From contig JALNWO010000015.1 of assembly GCA_023230825.1 (NCBI GenBank), positions 1 through 22,476 of the forward strand: DNA of 22,476 nucleotides. Reading direction: 5' to 3'. The stretch comes from Acholeplasmataceae bacterium. GTDB lineage: Bacteria > Bacillota_I > Bacilli_A > Acholeplasmatales > Acholeplasmataceae. How positions within the stretch are numbered: position 1 is the stretch's first letter; each line of letters opens with the position of its first letter. Made by a program: the position numbers and the translations under genes. The notes beneath the pieces were generated by a model that was not told where the DNA came from, made no database searches, and saw nothing but the letters and a program-made list of their open reading frames with translations. Of the stretch, positions 7,139-17,200 are shown in pieces.

Positions 7139-7690
7139 ATGCATAAAGATATTTTACAAATTTTAGTAACTGAATCAGAAATCGCCCAATTGGCCCAAAA
7201 ACTAGGCCAAAAAATTAACGAAGACTATCATGATAAACATCCCATCTTAATTGGTTTGTTAAAAGGATGTGTTCCTTTTTTATCTGATTTAAGTCGTCAT
7301 ATTGACTTAAAGGTTGATATGGCTTACATGTCTGTAAGTAGTTATCACGGTGGCATTAAATCTTCTGGTGACGTCAACATTAAAATGGACTTAGATATTT
7401 CGGTTCATGGGAGACATGTTCTCATTGTTGAAGATATTGTTGATACAGGAAACACGATTGTTACGATTGTGGAACTCCTGAAACATCGAGGTGCACTTTC
7501 TGTTGAAATAGTGACTTTATTAGACAAACCCGAAGGTAGAACAAAACCTTATGTCCCTAAATATGTGGGCAAAACAATTCCTAAATTATTCGTTGTCGGC
7601 TATGGTTTAGATTATGAAGAATATTACCGTAATTTACCTTACGTTGGTGTTTTAAAACCTGAAGTGTATTCAACGAAAGAAAACGATTAA
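7139..7690 (+). CDS. hpt: Hypoxanthine(-guanine) phosphoribosyltransferase
   Basis: 183 residues from ATG 7139, which matches the family length and the Bacillus HprT N-terminus. A longer in-frame reading from 7055 would overlap tilS and add 28 residues that do not look like the family. The enzyme joins hypoxanthine or guanine to PRPP to give IMP or GMP (purine salvage). Key motifs are L-K-G-C-V-P-F (41-47), the PRPP loop V-E-D-I-V-D-T-G (97-104), L-L-D-K-P near 121-125 and G-Y-G-L-D-Y-x-E-x-Y-R-N-L-P-Y near the end. It starts 43 nt after the tilS stop and ends 11 nt before ftsH. No ribosome site stands at normal distance from the ATG. Confidence 0.94.
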   Translation: MHKDILQILVTESEIAQLAQKLGQKINEDYHDKHPILIGLLKGCVPFLSDLSRHIDLKVDMAYMSVSSYHGGIKSSGDVNIKMDLDISVHGRHVLIVEDIVDTGNTIVTIVELLKHRGALSVEIVTLLDKPEGRTKPYVPKYVGKTIPKLFVVGYGLDYEEYYRNLPYVGVLKPEVYSTKEND

Positions 7691-7701
7691 GAGGTGAACC
7701 T

Positions 7702-9618
7702 ATGAACCCAAACCCAAATAGACAACAAAAACGTCCAGAACAAAGAAGAAAACCTGACTACCTGATTATGATTTTTACTTTATTAATCATTATCGGTCTT
7801 TTCTTGTTTTTAAGAAACTCTTTGGCTGGTCAAGTTAATAACTTAACAAAGAGTGAAATTCTTGCAGCTGCTAATGCTGGTCATATTGAATCTTTCGAAT
7901 ATGAACTTATCGGTGGTGACAACGATCGAATGGTCACTGTTCGAGGAAATATTTACCAACAATACGCTGCTTTATATGACAACATTCCCAATTTTGAACA
8001 GTATATGCACTTAGACGAAGCGATTACAATTCAAAACATTGTTATTGCCAGCGGGGGTTCCGCTAACTTTATTCCCAAATCAGGAATTACTTTTTGGGGT
8101 GTCTTATTAAATTTAGCACCTATCATTTTATTTGTCGTTGTTTTATTCATTATTTTTAGAAATGCGAACACACAAAATAATAGAGCTTTTGATTTCGCTA
8201 AAAATAGAGCGCGTTTGGCTCGTGAAAAAACCATTACCTTTAAGGATGTTGCTGGCGTCGATGAAGAAAAACAAGAAATGGAAGAGCTAATTGATTTTCT
8301 TAAAACACCGAAAAAATATGTTGAAATGGGTGCTCGAATTCCCAAAGGTGTTCTATTAGTTGGTCCCCCAGGAACAGGAAAAACTTTACTTGGAAAAGCA
8401 GTTGCTGGTGAAGCAAACGTCCCCTTCTTCTCAATATCAGGTTCTGATTTTGTTGAAATGTTTGTAGGCGTCGGTGCTTCTCGCGTCCGTGACTTATTTA
8501 AAGTCGCAAAAGAAAATGCCCCTTGTATTATTTTTATTGATGAAATTGATGCCGTTGGTCGTCAAAGAGGTGCTGGTTTAGGTGGCGGTCATGACGAACG
8601 CGAACAAACCCTTAACCAACTGCTCGTTGAGATGGACGGATTCTCTAACAATACTGGAATTATTATTATTGCAGCAACCAACCGTCCTGATGTTTTAGAC
8701 CCAGCACTTTTAAGACCAGGGCGTTTTGACCGGCAAATTACAATTTCATTGCCCGATGTTCGTGGTCGTGCAGCTATTTTAAAGGTTCATGCTCGCAATA
8801 AAAAAATTGATCCTAAAATCGATTTAGACAATTTCGCCAATCGGATCCCCGGATTTTCTGGAGCAGACATTGAAAACTTGCTGAACGAAGCTGCTTTATT
8901 AGCCGCTCGAGATAATCGTACCCTTATTTCTGAATTTGATATGGACGAAGCCATCGACCGTGTTATGATGGGTCCGGCAAAGAAAAGCCGTAAATATTCC
9001 GACGAAGAAAAACGGACGGTTGCATATCATGAAGCAGGTCATGCCGTCATTGGCTTAAAGCTAGAAGATGCAAACATTGTCCAAAAAGTGACGATTATTC
9101 CCCGTGGTCAAGCAGGAGGATATAATTTAATGACACCTGCTGAAGAAAGATTTTTAGAAACGAAAAAATCGTTGACTGCAAAAATTACGAGTTATTTAGG
9201 AGGTCGGGTTGCGGAAGAGATTGTCTTTGATACGGTCTCAACAGGGGCCTATAACGATTTCCAAGTAGCAACTAAAATTGCCAGAGCCATGGTTACTGAA
9301 TATGGTATGAGTGAACTTGGACCCATTCAATATGAAACCGGTGGCGGTAATGTCTTCTTAGGTCGAGATTACTTTAAAGAAAAGAACTTCTCTGACCAAG
9401 TTGCCTTAGAAATTGACTCCGAAGTTAGAAATATTATTGCAGAATGTTATGAAGACGCGAAAAAGATTTTAACCGACAATAGGACTCTATTAGATAAAAT
9501 TGCCCATTACTTAATTGAAGTTGAAACCTTAACAAAAGCAGATATCGATGAAATCGTCGCCACTGGAAAGTTACTTTGGTGGGATGAAAAAAATGGATCT
9601 GAAGCCGATGCGTCTTGA
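7702..9618 (+). CDS. ftsH: ATP-dependent zinc metalloprotease FtsH
   Basis: 638 residues, membrane-anchored AAA+ protease that removes damaged membrane proteins and unstable regulators. Order of parts: a short basic cytoplasmic start; membrane helix 1 (about 20-38); an extracytoplasmic domain (about 40-125); membrane helix 2 (about 129-153); an AAA domain with Walker A G-P-P-G-T-G-K-T (211-218), Walker B I-I-F-I-D-E (266-271) and the second region of homology with R-P-G-R-F-D-R; and an M41 peptidase domain with H-E-A-G-H (433-437) and a later Y-N-D-F that supplies the third zinc ligand. AGAGGTGA precedes ATG 7702. The end overlaps rqcP. The C-terminal tail is short. Confidence 0.97.
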   Translation: MNPNPNRQQKRPEQRRKPDYLIMIFTLLIIIGLFLFLRNSLAGQVNNLTKSEILAAANAGHIESFEYELIGGDNDRMVTVRGNIYQQYAALYDNIPNFEQYMHLDEAITIQNIVIASGGSANFIPKSGITFWGVLLNLAPIILFVVVLFIIFRNANTQNNRAFDFAKNRARLAREKTITFKDVAGVDEEKQEMEELIDFLKTPKKYVEMGARIPKGVLLVGPPGTGKTLLGKAVAGEANVPFFSISGSDFVEMFVGVGASRVRDLFKVAKENAPCIIFIDEIDAVGRQRGAGLGGGHDEREQTLNQLLVEMDGFSNNTGIIIIAATNRPDVLDPALLRPGRFDRQITISLPDVRGRAAILKVHARNKKIDPKIDLDNFANRIPGFSGADIENLLNEAALLAARDNRTLISEFDMDEAIDRVMMGPAKKSRKYSDEEKRTVAYHEAGHAVIGLKLEDANIVQKVTIIPRGQAGGYNLMTPAEERFLETKKSLTAKITSYLGGRVAEEIVFDTVSTGAYNDFQVATKIARAMVTEYGMSELGPIQYETGGGNVFLGRDYFKEKNFSDQVALEIDSEVRNIIAECYEDAKKILTDNRTLLDKIAHYLIEVETLTKADIDEIVATGKLLWWDEKNGSEADAS

Positions 9619-9853
9619 TAAATATTTAAAAGTTTCTCAAATTATTAAACGGCGGACGGTTGCGAAAACAGCAGCAATTAAAGAGCGCGTTGAAATCAAT
9701 GGTAAATTAGCCAAACCATCTACTACTGTGAAAGTAAATGATATTATCACTTTATCATTAGGGACAAAAATAACCGAAGTCAAAGTGACCCAGTTAACAC
9801 CTGTCCGCGATGGTTTAATGTATGAATTAATACGTGAAGAAAAACGGCCATAA
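9608..9853 (+). CDS. rqcP: RqcP/YabO-type S4-domain RNA-binding protein
   Basis: 81 residues from ATG 9608 (M-R-L-D-K-Y-L-K), the usual beginning of this family. An alternative ATG at 9593 adds five residues and has a better ribosome-site spacing (TGGGATG). The S4 fold is clear: R-L-D-K-Y-L at the start, I-I-K-R-R-T-V-A-K, then [16 protein letters not shown]. RqcP works with RqcH in Bacillus to tag and rescue stalled 50S peptidyl-tRNA complexes. It overlaps the end of ftsH by 11 nt (ATG 9608, ftsH TGA 9616-9618), which suggests coupled translation. It could also be described as Hsp15/HslR-like. Confidence 0.88.
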   Translation: MRLDKYLKVSQIIKRRTVAKTAAIKERVEINGKLAKPSTTVKVNDIITLSLGTKITEVKVTQLTPVRDGLMYELIREEKRP

Positions 9854-9873
9854 TGGTTTAATTATGGCTGTTT
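9842..9873 (+). terminator. Terminator after rqcP, overlapping the rqcP stop
   Basis: AAACGGCCATAAT (9842-9854) pairs with ATTATGGCTGTTT (9861-9873), 13 bp with a single G-U, loop GGTTTA, followed by a short T run (9871-9874). The rqcP stop TAA (9851-9853) lies in the left arm. The lysS -10 follows 6 nt later, so terminator and lysS promoter share DNA. Confidence 0.75.
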
Positions 9874-9875
9874 TA

Positions 9876-9884
9876 TGATATAAT
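9876..9884 (+). promoter_or_regulatory. lysS promoter, extended -10
   Basis: TGA-TATAAT (TATAAT 9879-9884) is a perfect extended -10. The -35 region (about 9856-9861, GTTTAA) is the loop of the preceding terminator and a weak match. The leader is about 19 nt, too short for a T-box. Confidence 0.65.
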
Positions 9885-9891
9885 AGGCTAG

Positions 9892-11397
<1,506 letters not shown>

Positions 11398-11402
11398 TTC
11401 AG

Positions 11403-11434
11403 AAAGCAAGTGCCTCGGAACTTGCTTTTTTTTA
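11403..11434 (+). terminator. lysS terminator
   Basis: AAAGCAAGT (11403-11411) pairs with ACTTGCTTT (11420-11428) around an 8-nt loop, followed by a run of T. It begins 6 nt after the lysS stop, an unambiguous factor-independent terminator. Confidence 0.9.
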
Positions 11435-11483
11435 TCTTTATTACGAACCTAATTTTTGTAAAAAATGGTTTCTATTCATAATC

Positions 11484-11500
11484 CTTCTTTTATAAAGAAG
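11484..11500. repeat. Dyad-symmetric sequence upstream of the glutamate operon promoter
   Basis: CTTCTTT-TAT-AAAGAAG has 7-bp perfect arms around TAT. It resembles the maf-leader palindrome (shared core TTCTTTATAAAGAA, with one extra T here). It lies about 17 nt upstream of the candidate -35 of the glutamate operon, where an activator might bind. It could also be chance in AT-rich DNA. Confidence 0.35.
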
Positions 11501-11516
11501 AAATGTTTGTTTATGG

Positions 11517-11545
11517 TTGTTTTTTAAGCGTTTTTAGTTTAAAAT
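11517..11545 (+). promoter_or_regulatory. Candidate promoter of the glutamate fermentation operon
   Basis: TTGTTT (11517-11522) and TAAAAT (11540-11545) are 17 nt apart, with a start predicted near 11552 and a leader of about 55 nt. The -35 is weak, as expected for a regulated promoter. The leader is too short for a B12 riboswitch. Confidence 0.45.
11523..11536 (+). promoter_or_regulatory. cre-like site 1 in the glm promoter
   Basis: TTTAAGCGTTTTTA matches 12 of 14 positions of the Bacillus cre consensus TGWNANCGNTNWCA and lies between the -35 and -10 boxes. Its centre is 33 nt (about three helical turns) from site 2. Confidence 0.4.
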
Positions 11546-11555
11546 ACAAGTGTAT

Positions 11556-11569
11556 TGAAAGCGTTTTAT
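11556..11569 (+). promoter_or_regulatory. cre-like site 2 just after the predicted glm transcription start
   Basis: TGAAAGCGTTTTAT matches 12 of 14 positions of TGWNANCGNTNWCA, including the full TGAAAGCG half. Its position just downstream of the predicted start is typical of CcpA-repressed promoters. Confidence 0.5.
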
Positions 11570-11606
11570 TTTTTTGTAAAAAGGCGGGTATAGGGTGGAG
11601 GCAAGC

Positions 11607-12014
11607 ATGAAAACTATCGTAATTGGTGTAATCGGTGCTGATGTTCACGCTGTTGGCAATAAAATCATTGAGTATACGTTAACAAAAGCAGGTTATAACG
11701 TTGTTAATGTCGGTGTTTTATCCTCTCAAGAAGATTTTATTGACGCAGCAATTGAGACATCGGCTTCTTTAATTATCGTTTCTTCATTATATGGACACGG
11801 TGAGTTAGACTGTCGAGGAATGCGCGACAAATGTTTAGAAGCAGGTTTAGATGATATTTTACTTTATGTAGGTGGAAATATTGTCGTTGGTAAACAAGAT
11901 TTTTCTGAAGTTGAAAAACGCTTCAAAGAAATGGGCTTTGACCGTGTGTATCCTCCAGGGATAAAAATTGAAGATGTATTAGATACCATTGAAAAAGATT
12001 TAGGAGGTATTTAA
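11607..12014 (+). CDS. glmS: Glutamate mutase sigma subunit (B12-binding)
   Basis: 135 residues from ATG 11607, which has GGTGGAGG five nt upstream. A GTG at 11595 in the same frame would start inside that ribosome site, so it is rejected. GlmS binds adenosylcobalamin for glutamate mutase, which rearranges L-glutamate to (2S,3S)-3-methylaspartate. The cobalamin motif D12-x-H14-x-x-G17 is intact (H14 is the lower axial cobalt ligand), followed by S-S-L-Y-G and G-G-N-I-V-V-G-K. The sequence is close to the clostridial MutS/GlmS. It is the first gene of the operon and overlaps glmL by 1 nt (TAATG). No B12 synthesis genes are in the window. Confidence 0.95.
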   Translation: MKTIVIGVIGADVHAVGNKIIEYTLTKAGYNVVNVGVLSSQEDFIDAAIETSASLIIVSSLYGHGELDCRGMRDKCLEAGLDDILLYVGGNIVVGKQDFSEVEKRFKEMGFDRVYPPGIKIEDVLDTIEKDLGGI

Positions 12015-13396
12015 TGAAAAACTATTTGCTCGTTGATATAGGCTCGACTTTTACTAAATTAACAGCTGTTGATTTAGAGAAAGAGGAGATTATTGCGACA
12101 GCAAAAGCGATTACTACTGTCGAAAAAGACGTATTAATTGGTTATGAACGTGCTTTAGGCAAATTAAGGAAGAAAATAGGCGAAGAGATTATCTTTGATA
12201 AAGTAAAAGCTTGTTCTTCTGCTGCGGGTGGTTTGAAGATGGTTGCAATTGGCTTAGTTGAAGCACTCACAACCGAAGCCGCACGACGCGTTTGTTTAGG
12301 GGCGGGAGCCAAAGTTGAACTCGTCTTGTCACATAACTTAAATCAACACGAAATCAAACAAATTGAAGATAAAAATATTGATATCATTTTATTGGCAGGC
12401 GGTGCCAACGGCGGGAATAAAAAGACGGTGATTCACAACGCTCAACAACTCGCTCAATCGAAAATAACGGCGCCGATTGTTTTTGCGGGCAATAAGGACG
12501 CAACAGATGAAATAGAAGTTATTTTATCTGAGGCAGGCAAAGAATATTATGTTTGTGAAAACGTCATGCCACGATTAAATGTCTTAAATATCCAAAGTGC
12601 TAAACAACAAATTAAAGACATCTTTGTGAAAAACATCGTTGAAGCAAAAGGAATTAAAAAGATTGAGAAAATTGTTAAAGATGGAATTATTCCCACACCA
12701 AACGCTGTCTTAACAGCCGCTGAGTTACTTTCAACAGGAACAGAGACTGAAACTGGTCTTGGTGATATTATGTTGGCTGACGTAGGCGGGGCGACAACGG
12801 ACGTGTATTCAATGGGTGAAGGTTTACCAACACAAATGAATGCGATTTTGTCTGGACTCGAAGAGCCTTATGCAAAACGAACGGTTGAAGGTGATCTTGG
12901 CATGCGTTACTCATCTTTAGGCATTTTAGATGCATTTACAGCCGCAGAAATATCACATTGGAAATCACAAGATGTTGATATCGTTCATGAGGCACATAAA
13001 CGGCATGATGATATTGAATTTATTTCTGAAACAGATATGGATTATGTTGCAGATGATATTTTCGCAGGTAAATGTGTCGAGGTCGCAGTCTCAAGACATG
13101 TTGGAACTTTAAATGGTGTTTATACACCGATGGGTGTCATGTATTACCAAACAGGGAAAGATTTAACCAATACCAATTATTTTATTGGGACTGGTGGTGT
13201 CGTTATTAGTAGTAAAGACGCTAAGGCAATTTTAAAGAACAGTTTAAAATCACCGACGCGACCCATGGAATTACGACCACAAAATCCTATTTTCCTTTTA
13301 GATAAGACATATGTTTTATCAGCAATGGGTTTATTATCAACAGATTATCCAGATATTGCTTTAAGAATGATGAAAAAATATTTAATAGAACTTTAG
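12014..13396 (+). CDS. glmL: GlmL, ATPase associated with glutamate mutase
   Basis: 460 residues. GlmL/MutL belongs to the sugar kinase/Hsp70/actin ATPase superfamily and lies between the two mutase subunit genes in clostridia. It is thought to reactivate the enzyme or exchange damaged cobalamin, but is not part of the catalytic complex. The N-terminal phosphate loop D-I-G-S-T-F-T-K (8-15) and a second D-V-G-G-A-T-T-D-V-Y (near 256-265) are the expected ATP-binding elements, and G-T-G-G-V near the end fits the adenosine motif. The start shares one base with the glmS stop. It ends 9 nt before glmE. Confidence 0.93.
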   Translation: MKNYLLVDIGSTFTKLTAVDLEKEEIIATAKAITTVEKDVLIGYERALGKLRKKIGEEIIFDKVKACSSAAGGLKMVAIGLVEALTTEAARRVCLGAGAKVELVLSHNLNQHEIKQIEDKNIDIILLAGGANGGNKKTVIHNAQQLAQSKITAPIVFAGNKDATDEIEVILSEAGKEYYVCENVMPRLNVLNIQSAKQQIKDIFVKNIVEAKGIKKIEKIVKDGIIPTPNAVLTAAELLSTGTETETGLGDIMLADVGGATTDVYSMGEGLPTQMNAILSGLEEPYAKRTVEGDLGMRYSSLGILDAFTAAEISHWKSQDVDIVHEAHKRHDDIEFISETDMDYVADDIFAGKCVEVAVSRHVGTLNGVYTPMGVMYYQTGKDLTNTNYFIGTGGVVISSKDAKAILKNSLKSPTRPMELRPQNPIFLLDKTYVLSAMGLLSTDYPDIALRMMKKYLIEL

Positions 13397-13405
13397 GAGT
13401 CGTAC

Positions 13406-14860
13406 ATGCGAATTAGAAATAAAAAGTGGTCGCTTGAGCAGTTTTTACAAGTGAGAAAAGAAGTTCTTCAGTCGTGGTCGACAGGAGATGATCCTCTTTT
13501 AGATTTAGAAGAGACAGTTAAAACGCTCAAGGCAGTTCCTGAACATAAAAACTTTGCTTTAAAATTAATGAAAGCCCAACAAGAAGGGCGAACTTATATT
13601 CAACCCCGAGCTGGTGTCGCAACTGTTGAGCAACAAATTGAACTGTTAAAACATTTAGAAGTTGCGGGTGCTGATTTTTTACCAGCTACTATTGATTCAT
13701 ATACAAGACACAATCGTTATCAAGAAGCTCAAGAGGGAATTGAAATTAGTAAACAGGAAGGACGTTCATTATTAAATGGGTTTCCTGCTGTAAATCACGG
13801 CGTAAAAGGCTGTAAAGATGTTTTAGATGGGGTTAATTCACCAATGCAAGCCCGTCATGGCACTCCAGATGCAAGGCTTCTATCTGAAATCATTCATGCT
13901 GCAGGCTGGACATCGAACGAAGGGGGCGGTATTTCATACAACATCCCTTATGCTAAAAACATTTCCTTAGCAGATTCGATTTACTACTGGCAATACGTTG
14001 ACCGTTTAGTTGGCTACTATGAAGAACATGGTATTCATATTAATCGTGAGCCTTTTGGGCCTTTAACAGGAACTTTAGTGCCTCCTTCGATTGCAATCAC
14101 AGTGGGGATCATTGAAAGTCTTTTAGCCGCAACCCAAGGTGTCAAACATATTACTGTTGGTTATGGACAATGTGGTAACGTCATTCAAGATATCGCAGCT
14201 ATGCGAGTGTTAAAAGAAATGACTGAACACTACATGCAAACGTTTGGCCATGATGATGCAGTCATTACGACCGTTTTCCATCAATGGATGGGTGGTTTTC
14301 CAAGAGATGAATCAGAAGCCTTAGGCTTAATCTCAATGGCATCTACTGTTGCACAATTTTCTGGAGCAACGAAGATGATTACGAAAACCCCTGTTGAATC
14401 GATTGGTGTGCCAACGAAAGAAGAAAACGCCCGTGGTTTAAAAGCATCAAAATTTGTTATTAACTTAGTCAAGGAACAAAGTTTCCCTGAATCTAAGCAG
14501 TTAGAATTAGAAAAAGCAATGATTACGAAAGAAGTCACAAGTCTAATGGAAAAAATTATTGACCTAGGAAATGGTGATATCGCTGTCGGCGTCATCAAAG
14601 CTTTTGAGTATGGTGTGATTGACATTCCTTTCGCCCCAAGCCAGCAAACAAAAGGGTTGGTTTTACCTGCGAGAGATAATGAAGGTTGTGTCCGCATTTT
14701 AGAATTCGGCAATTTAGGTATGACAGATGAAATTAAACAATTTCATCAACAAAAATTACAAGAAAGGGCAAACCGAGAAGGTCGGGCACTTGATTTTCAA
14801 ATGACGGTGGATGATATTTACGCCGTAGGCCAAGGACAACTCATCGGAAGAAAAAAATGA
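13406..14860 (+). CDS. glmE: Glutamate mutase epsilon subunit
   Basis: 484 residues, the usual length. GlmE is the TIM-barrel catalytic subunit that binds glutamate and pairs with GlmS across adenosylcobalamin. Residues that hold the substrate in the Clostridium cochlearium enzyme, as I recall them, have equivalents here: R101 and R150 (with R68 as the third arginine), E172, Y178 and Y182. This argues for a working enzyme. AGGAG precedes ATG 13406. The stop overlaps the mal start by 4 nt (ATGA), suggesting coupled translation. Confidence 0.96.
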   Translation: MRIRNKKWSLEQFLQVRKEVLQSWSTGDDPLLDLEETVKTLKAVPEHKNFALKLMKAQQEGRTYIQPRAGVATVEQQIELLKHLEVAGADFLPATIDSYTRHNRYQEAQEGIEISKQEGRSLLNGFPAVNHGVKGCKDVLDGVNSPMQARHGTPDARLLSEIIHAAGWTSNEGGGISYNIPYAKNISLADSIYYWQYVDRLVGYYEEHGIHINREPFGPLTGTLVPPSIAITVGIIESLLAATQGVKHITVGYGQCGNVIQDIAAMRVLKEMTEHYMQTFGHDDAVITTVFHQWMGGFPRDESEALGLISMASTVAQFSGATKMITKTPVESIGVPTKEENARGLKASKFVINLVKEQSFPESKQLELEKAMITKEVTSLMEKIIDLGNGDIAVGVIKAFEYGVIDIPFAPSQQTKGLVLPARDNEGCVRILEFGNLGMTDEIKQFHQQKLQERANREGRALDFQMTVDDIYAVGQGQLIGRKK

Positions 14861-16095
14861 AAATTATTGATGTATTATTAACTAAATCTTATACTGGATT
14901 TTACTTTGATGACCAAAAAGCAATTAAGAAAGGTGCTACGCTTGATGGAATTTTATATGTGGGTGAACCTCTCACGCCTAGTTTTGAAAAAATTCGTGTT
15001 CCTGGCGAAGCAATTTCAATTCAATTGGTTTTAGATGATGGATCAGTTGCTTTAGGTGATTGTGCTGCCGTTCAATATAGTGGCGCTGGTGGACGAGACC
15101 CCTTATTTTTAGCTGATCGTTATATTCCTTTTATGGAAACATATATTAAGCCTTATTTACTAGGAAAAGAAATTACTACTTTTAAAGAAATGGCTTCAGA
15201 TTTTGATGCTTTTAAAATTAATGGTGAAAGATTGCATACAGCCATTCGTTATGGTGTCAGCCAAGCGTTACTTTCAGCAGTTGCTCATAAAGAAAAAATT
15301 ACCATGGCTGAAGTCATTCGGAATGAATATAATCCTGAATTAAAAACCATTACTTCAATTCCTGTTTTCGCTCAATCAGGCGATGATCGTTACAACAACG
15401 TCGATAAAATGATTTTAAAAGAAATTGAATCGTTACCTCATGCATTAATTAATAATGTTGAAGAAAAACTAGGCCTTCAAGGTGAAAAACTTATTGCCTA
15501 TATTAAATGGCTAAAAAACCGAATTGTTACACAAAGAATTAACGACGATTATCATCCTATTATTCATATTGATGTCTACGGAACCATTGGTATCGCTTTT
15601 GATTTAGATATTAATAAAATGGCTGCATACTTCCGTGAATTAGAAACAACGACACATCCATTCAAACTAAGAATTGAAGGGCCAGTCGACGCGGGTAGCC
15701 GTAAAGAAACAATGGAAATTATGAAAACACTTCGTGAAAAACTTCGCGAAGATGGGACTCAAGTCGAAATAGTTGCTGATGAGTGGTGTAATACTTTAGA
15801 TGATGTGAAATACTTTGCTGACCACCAAGCTGCTGATGTGATTCAAATTAAAACCCCTGATTTAGGCGGCCTTCATAATGTTGCTGAAGCAATTTTATAT
15901 TGTAAAGAAAAAGGCATTGGTGCATATTGCGGCGGCACTTGTAATGAAACAAATATTTCAACCATGTCTTCTGTCCATGTTGCTTTAGGTGCTGGAGCTG
16001 ACGTTTGTCTTGCTAAACCAGGCATGGATGTTGATAGTGGCTATATGATTACTAAAAACGAAATGGAAAGAGCCGTTATTCTCGCAAAAAGATAG
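14857..16095 (+). CDS. mal: 3-Methylaspartate ammonia-lyase
   Basis: 412 residues, enolase superfamily. It removes ammonia from 3-methylaspartate to give mesaconate, the second step of the methylaspartate route. All the expected active-site positions are present with a constant offset of one from the clostridial enzymes: H195, the metal ligands D239 (H-I-D-V-Y-G), E274 (R-I-E-G-P-V-D) and D308 (A-D-E-W), Q330 and the catalytic base K332 (Q-I-K-T-P-D-L-G-G). It directly follows glmE as in Clostridium tetanomorphum, and is followed 9 nt later by citD. Confidence 0.96.
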   Translation: MKIIDVLLTKSYTGFYFDDQKAIKKGATLDGILYVGEPLTPSFEKIRVPGEAISIQLVLDDGSVALGDCAAVQYSGAGGRDPLFLADRYIPFMETYIKPYLLGKEITTFKEMASDFDAFKINGERLHTAIRYGVSQALLSAVAHKEKITMAEVIRNEYNPELKTITSIPVFAQSGDDRYNNVDKMILKEIESLPHALINNVEEKLGLQGEKLIAYIKWLKNRIVTQRINDDYHPIIHIDVYGTIGIAFDLDINKMAAYFRELETTTHPFKLRIEGPVDAGSRKETMEIMKTLREKLREDGTQVEIVADEWCNTLDDVKYFADHQAADVIQIKTPDLGGLHNVAEAILYCKEKGIGAYCGGTCNETNISTMSSVHVALGAGADVCLAKPGMDVDSGYMITKNEMERAVILAKR

Positions 16096-16104
16096 GTGAA
16101 GACC

Positions 16105-16368
16105 ATGAAAATATTTCGGACTGCAGGTTCTTATGAATCAAATGATTGTTTGGTTACCGTCACAAAAGCTGACGGTTTAACGATTGAAATCGAAAGCGTC
16201 GTTTTTGAAGAATTCGGTGACCAAATTTATGCTGTTGCTTTAGAGACTCTTAAACAATTAAAAGCAACAAACATGCATGTCCATATTAAGGATAAAGGTG
16301 CTTTGGATTACACGATTCGAGCACGTATTAAAACAGCCGTTAAAAGATTGGGTGATATCCGTGCGTAA
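16105..16368 (+). CDS. citD: Citramalate/citrate lyase acyl carrier protein (gamma subunit)
   Basis: 87 residues from ATG 16105, with AGGTGA five nt upstream; the GTG at 16096 lies inside that site. CitD carries the phosphoribosyl-dephospho-CoA arm on which the acetyl group rides. The attachment region A-G-S-Y-E-S-N-D aligns with the Klebsiella A-G-T-L-E-S-S-D motif, so Ser12 is the predicted attachment site. The closing D-K-G-A-L-D-Y-T-I-R-A-R is family-typical. It is slightly shorter than usual (about 95). It overlaps citE by 8 nt. Its position after mal suggests service in a citramalate lyase. Confidence 0.92.
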   Translation: MKIFRTAGSYESNDCLVTVTKADGLTIEIESVVFEEFGDQIYAVALETLKQLKATNMHVHIKDKGALDYTIRARIKTAVKRLGDIRA

Positions 16369-17200
16369 AAGTTTATTGTTTATTCCTGCCAATCAGCCCG
16401 GCATGTTACAAAATGTTGATATTTTTCAAGCAGATGGCATTATTTTCGATTTAGAAGATGCCGTCCATTTAACTGAAAAGGATGCTGCTAGGGATTTGCT
16501 AAAATCCTTTTTTAACTCTGTTGAATTAAAAGACGTGGAGGCCATCGTCCGCATTCATCACTTGGATGATATCCCTGCGATTATTAATCCACGGTTAGAT
16601 ACAATTTGTCTACCTAAAGCAGATCTTGAAGGATTGAAAAAATTAAATCGTGCTCTATCCACTTACGAACGAAAATATCGTTTGTCAAAAAAAATAGGTG
16701 TCATCGCATTAATTGAAACACCTGAGTCGATTTTGAATGCTTTAGCTATTGCAAAAGCACCTCGTGTAAATGGCATTCTTTTAGGTGGCGAAGACTTATC
16801 GACATCACTTCATGTGATGCGTACAGTAGAAGGAAAAGAAATTGAATTTGCTCGTAACATGGTCATCTATGCCGCAAAAAGTGCGGAGATTGATGCCATT
16901 GATACCCCTTTTACTAACGTTGAAGACAACAAAGGTCTTGAAACTGACATCCTCCATGCGAAAGCGCTTGGCATGAACGCAAAAGCTTGCATTCACCCAA
17001 ACCAAATAGAATTGGTAAATCGCTTATTTATGCCATCGTTGACTGAAATTGAATTTGCTAAAAAAGTTGTTATAGCAATGGAAAATGCAGAAAAACAAGG
17101 GCTTGGCGCTTTTACCGTAGATGGTAAAATGGTTGATCAACCTGTGATTACACGTGCACTTCAAGTCTTAAAAGCAAGCGAAGGTTATGAAGATGATTAA
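16361..17200 (+). CDS. citE: Citramalate/citrate lyase beta subunit
   Basis: 279 residues from GTG 16361 (V-R-K-S-L-L-F-I-P), with GGTGAT four nt upstream. CitE is the TIM-barrel lyase subunit that splits the acyl-thioester of citrate (or citramalate) to acetyl-ACP plus oxaloacetate (or pyruvate). Conserved features are F-D-L-E-D-A-V (29-35), R64 in V-R-I-H-H, E119 in L-I-E-T-P (Mg) and E144-D145 in G-G-E-D-L (Mg). An in-frame ATG at 16277 lies deep in citD and would add 28 unrelated residues. Homology cannot tell citrate from citramalate; gene context favours citramalate. Confidence 0.92.
   Translation: MRKSLLFIPANQPGMLQNVDIFQADGIIFDLEDAVHLTEKDAARDLLKSFFNSVELKDVEAIVRIHHLDDIPAIINPRLDTICLPKADLEGLKKLNRALSTYERKYRLSKKIGVIALIETPESILNALAIAKAPRVNGILLGGEDLSTSLHVMRTVEGKEIEFARNMVIYAAKSAEIDAIDTPFTNVEDNKGLETDILHAKALGMNAKACIHPNQIELVNRLFMPSLTEIEFAKKVVIAMENAEKQGLGAFTVDGKMVDQPVITRALQVLKASEGYEDD

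Noticed and set aside
11546..11606. Cobalamin riboswitch upstream of glmS
   Set aside because: The leader is only about 55 nt and has no B12-box-like sequence.
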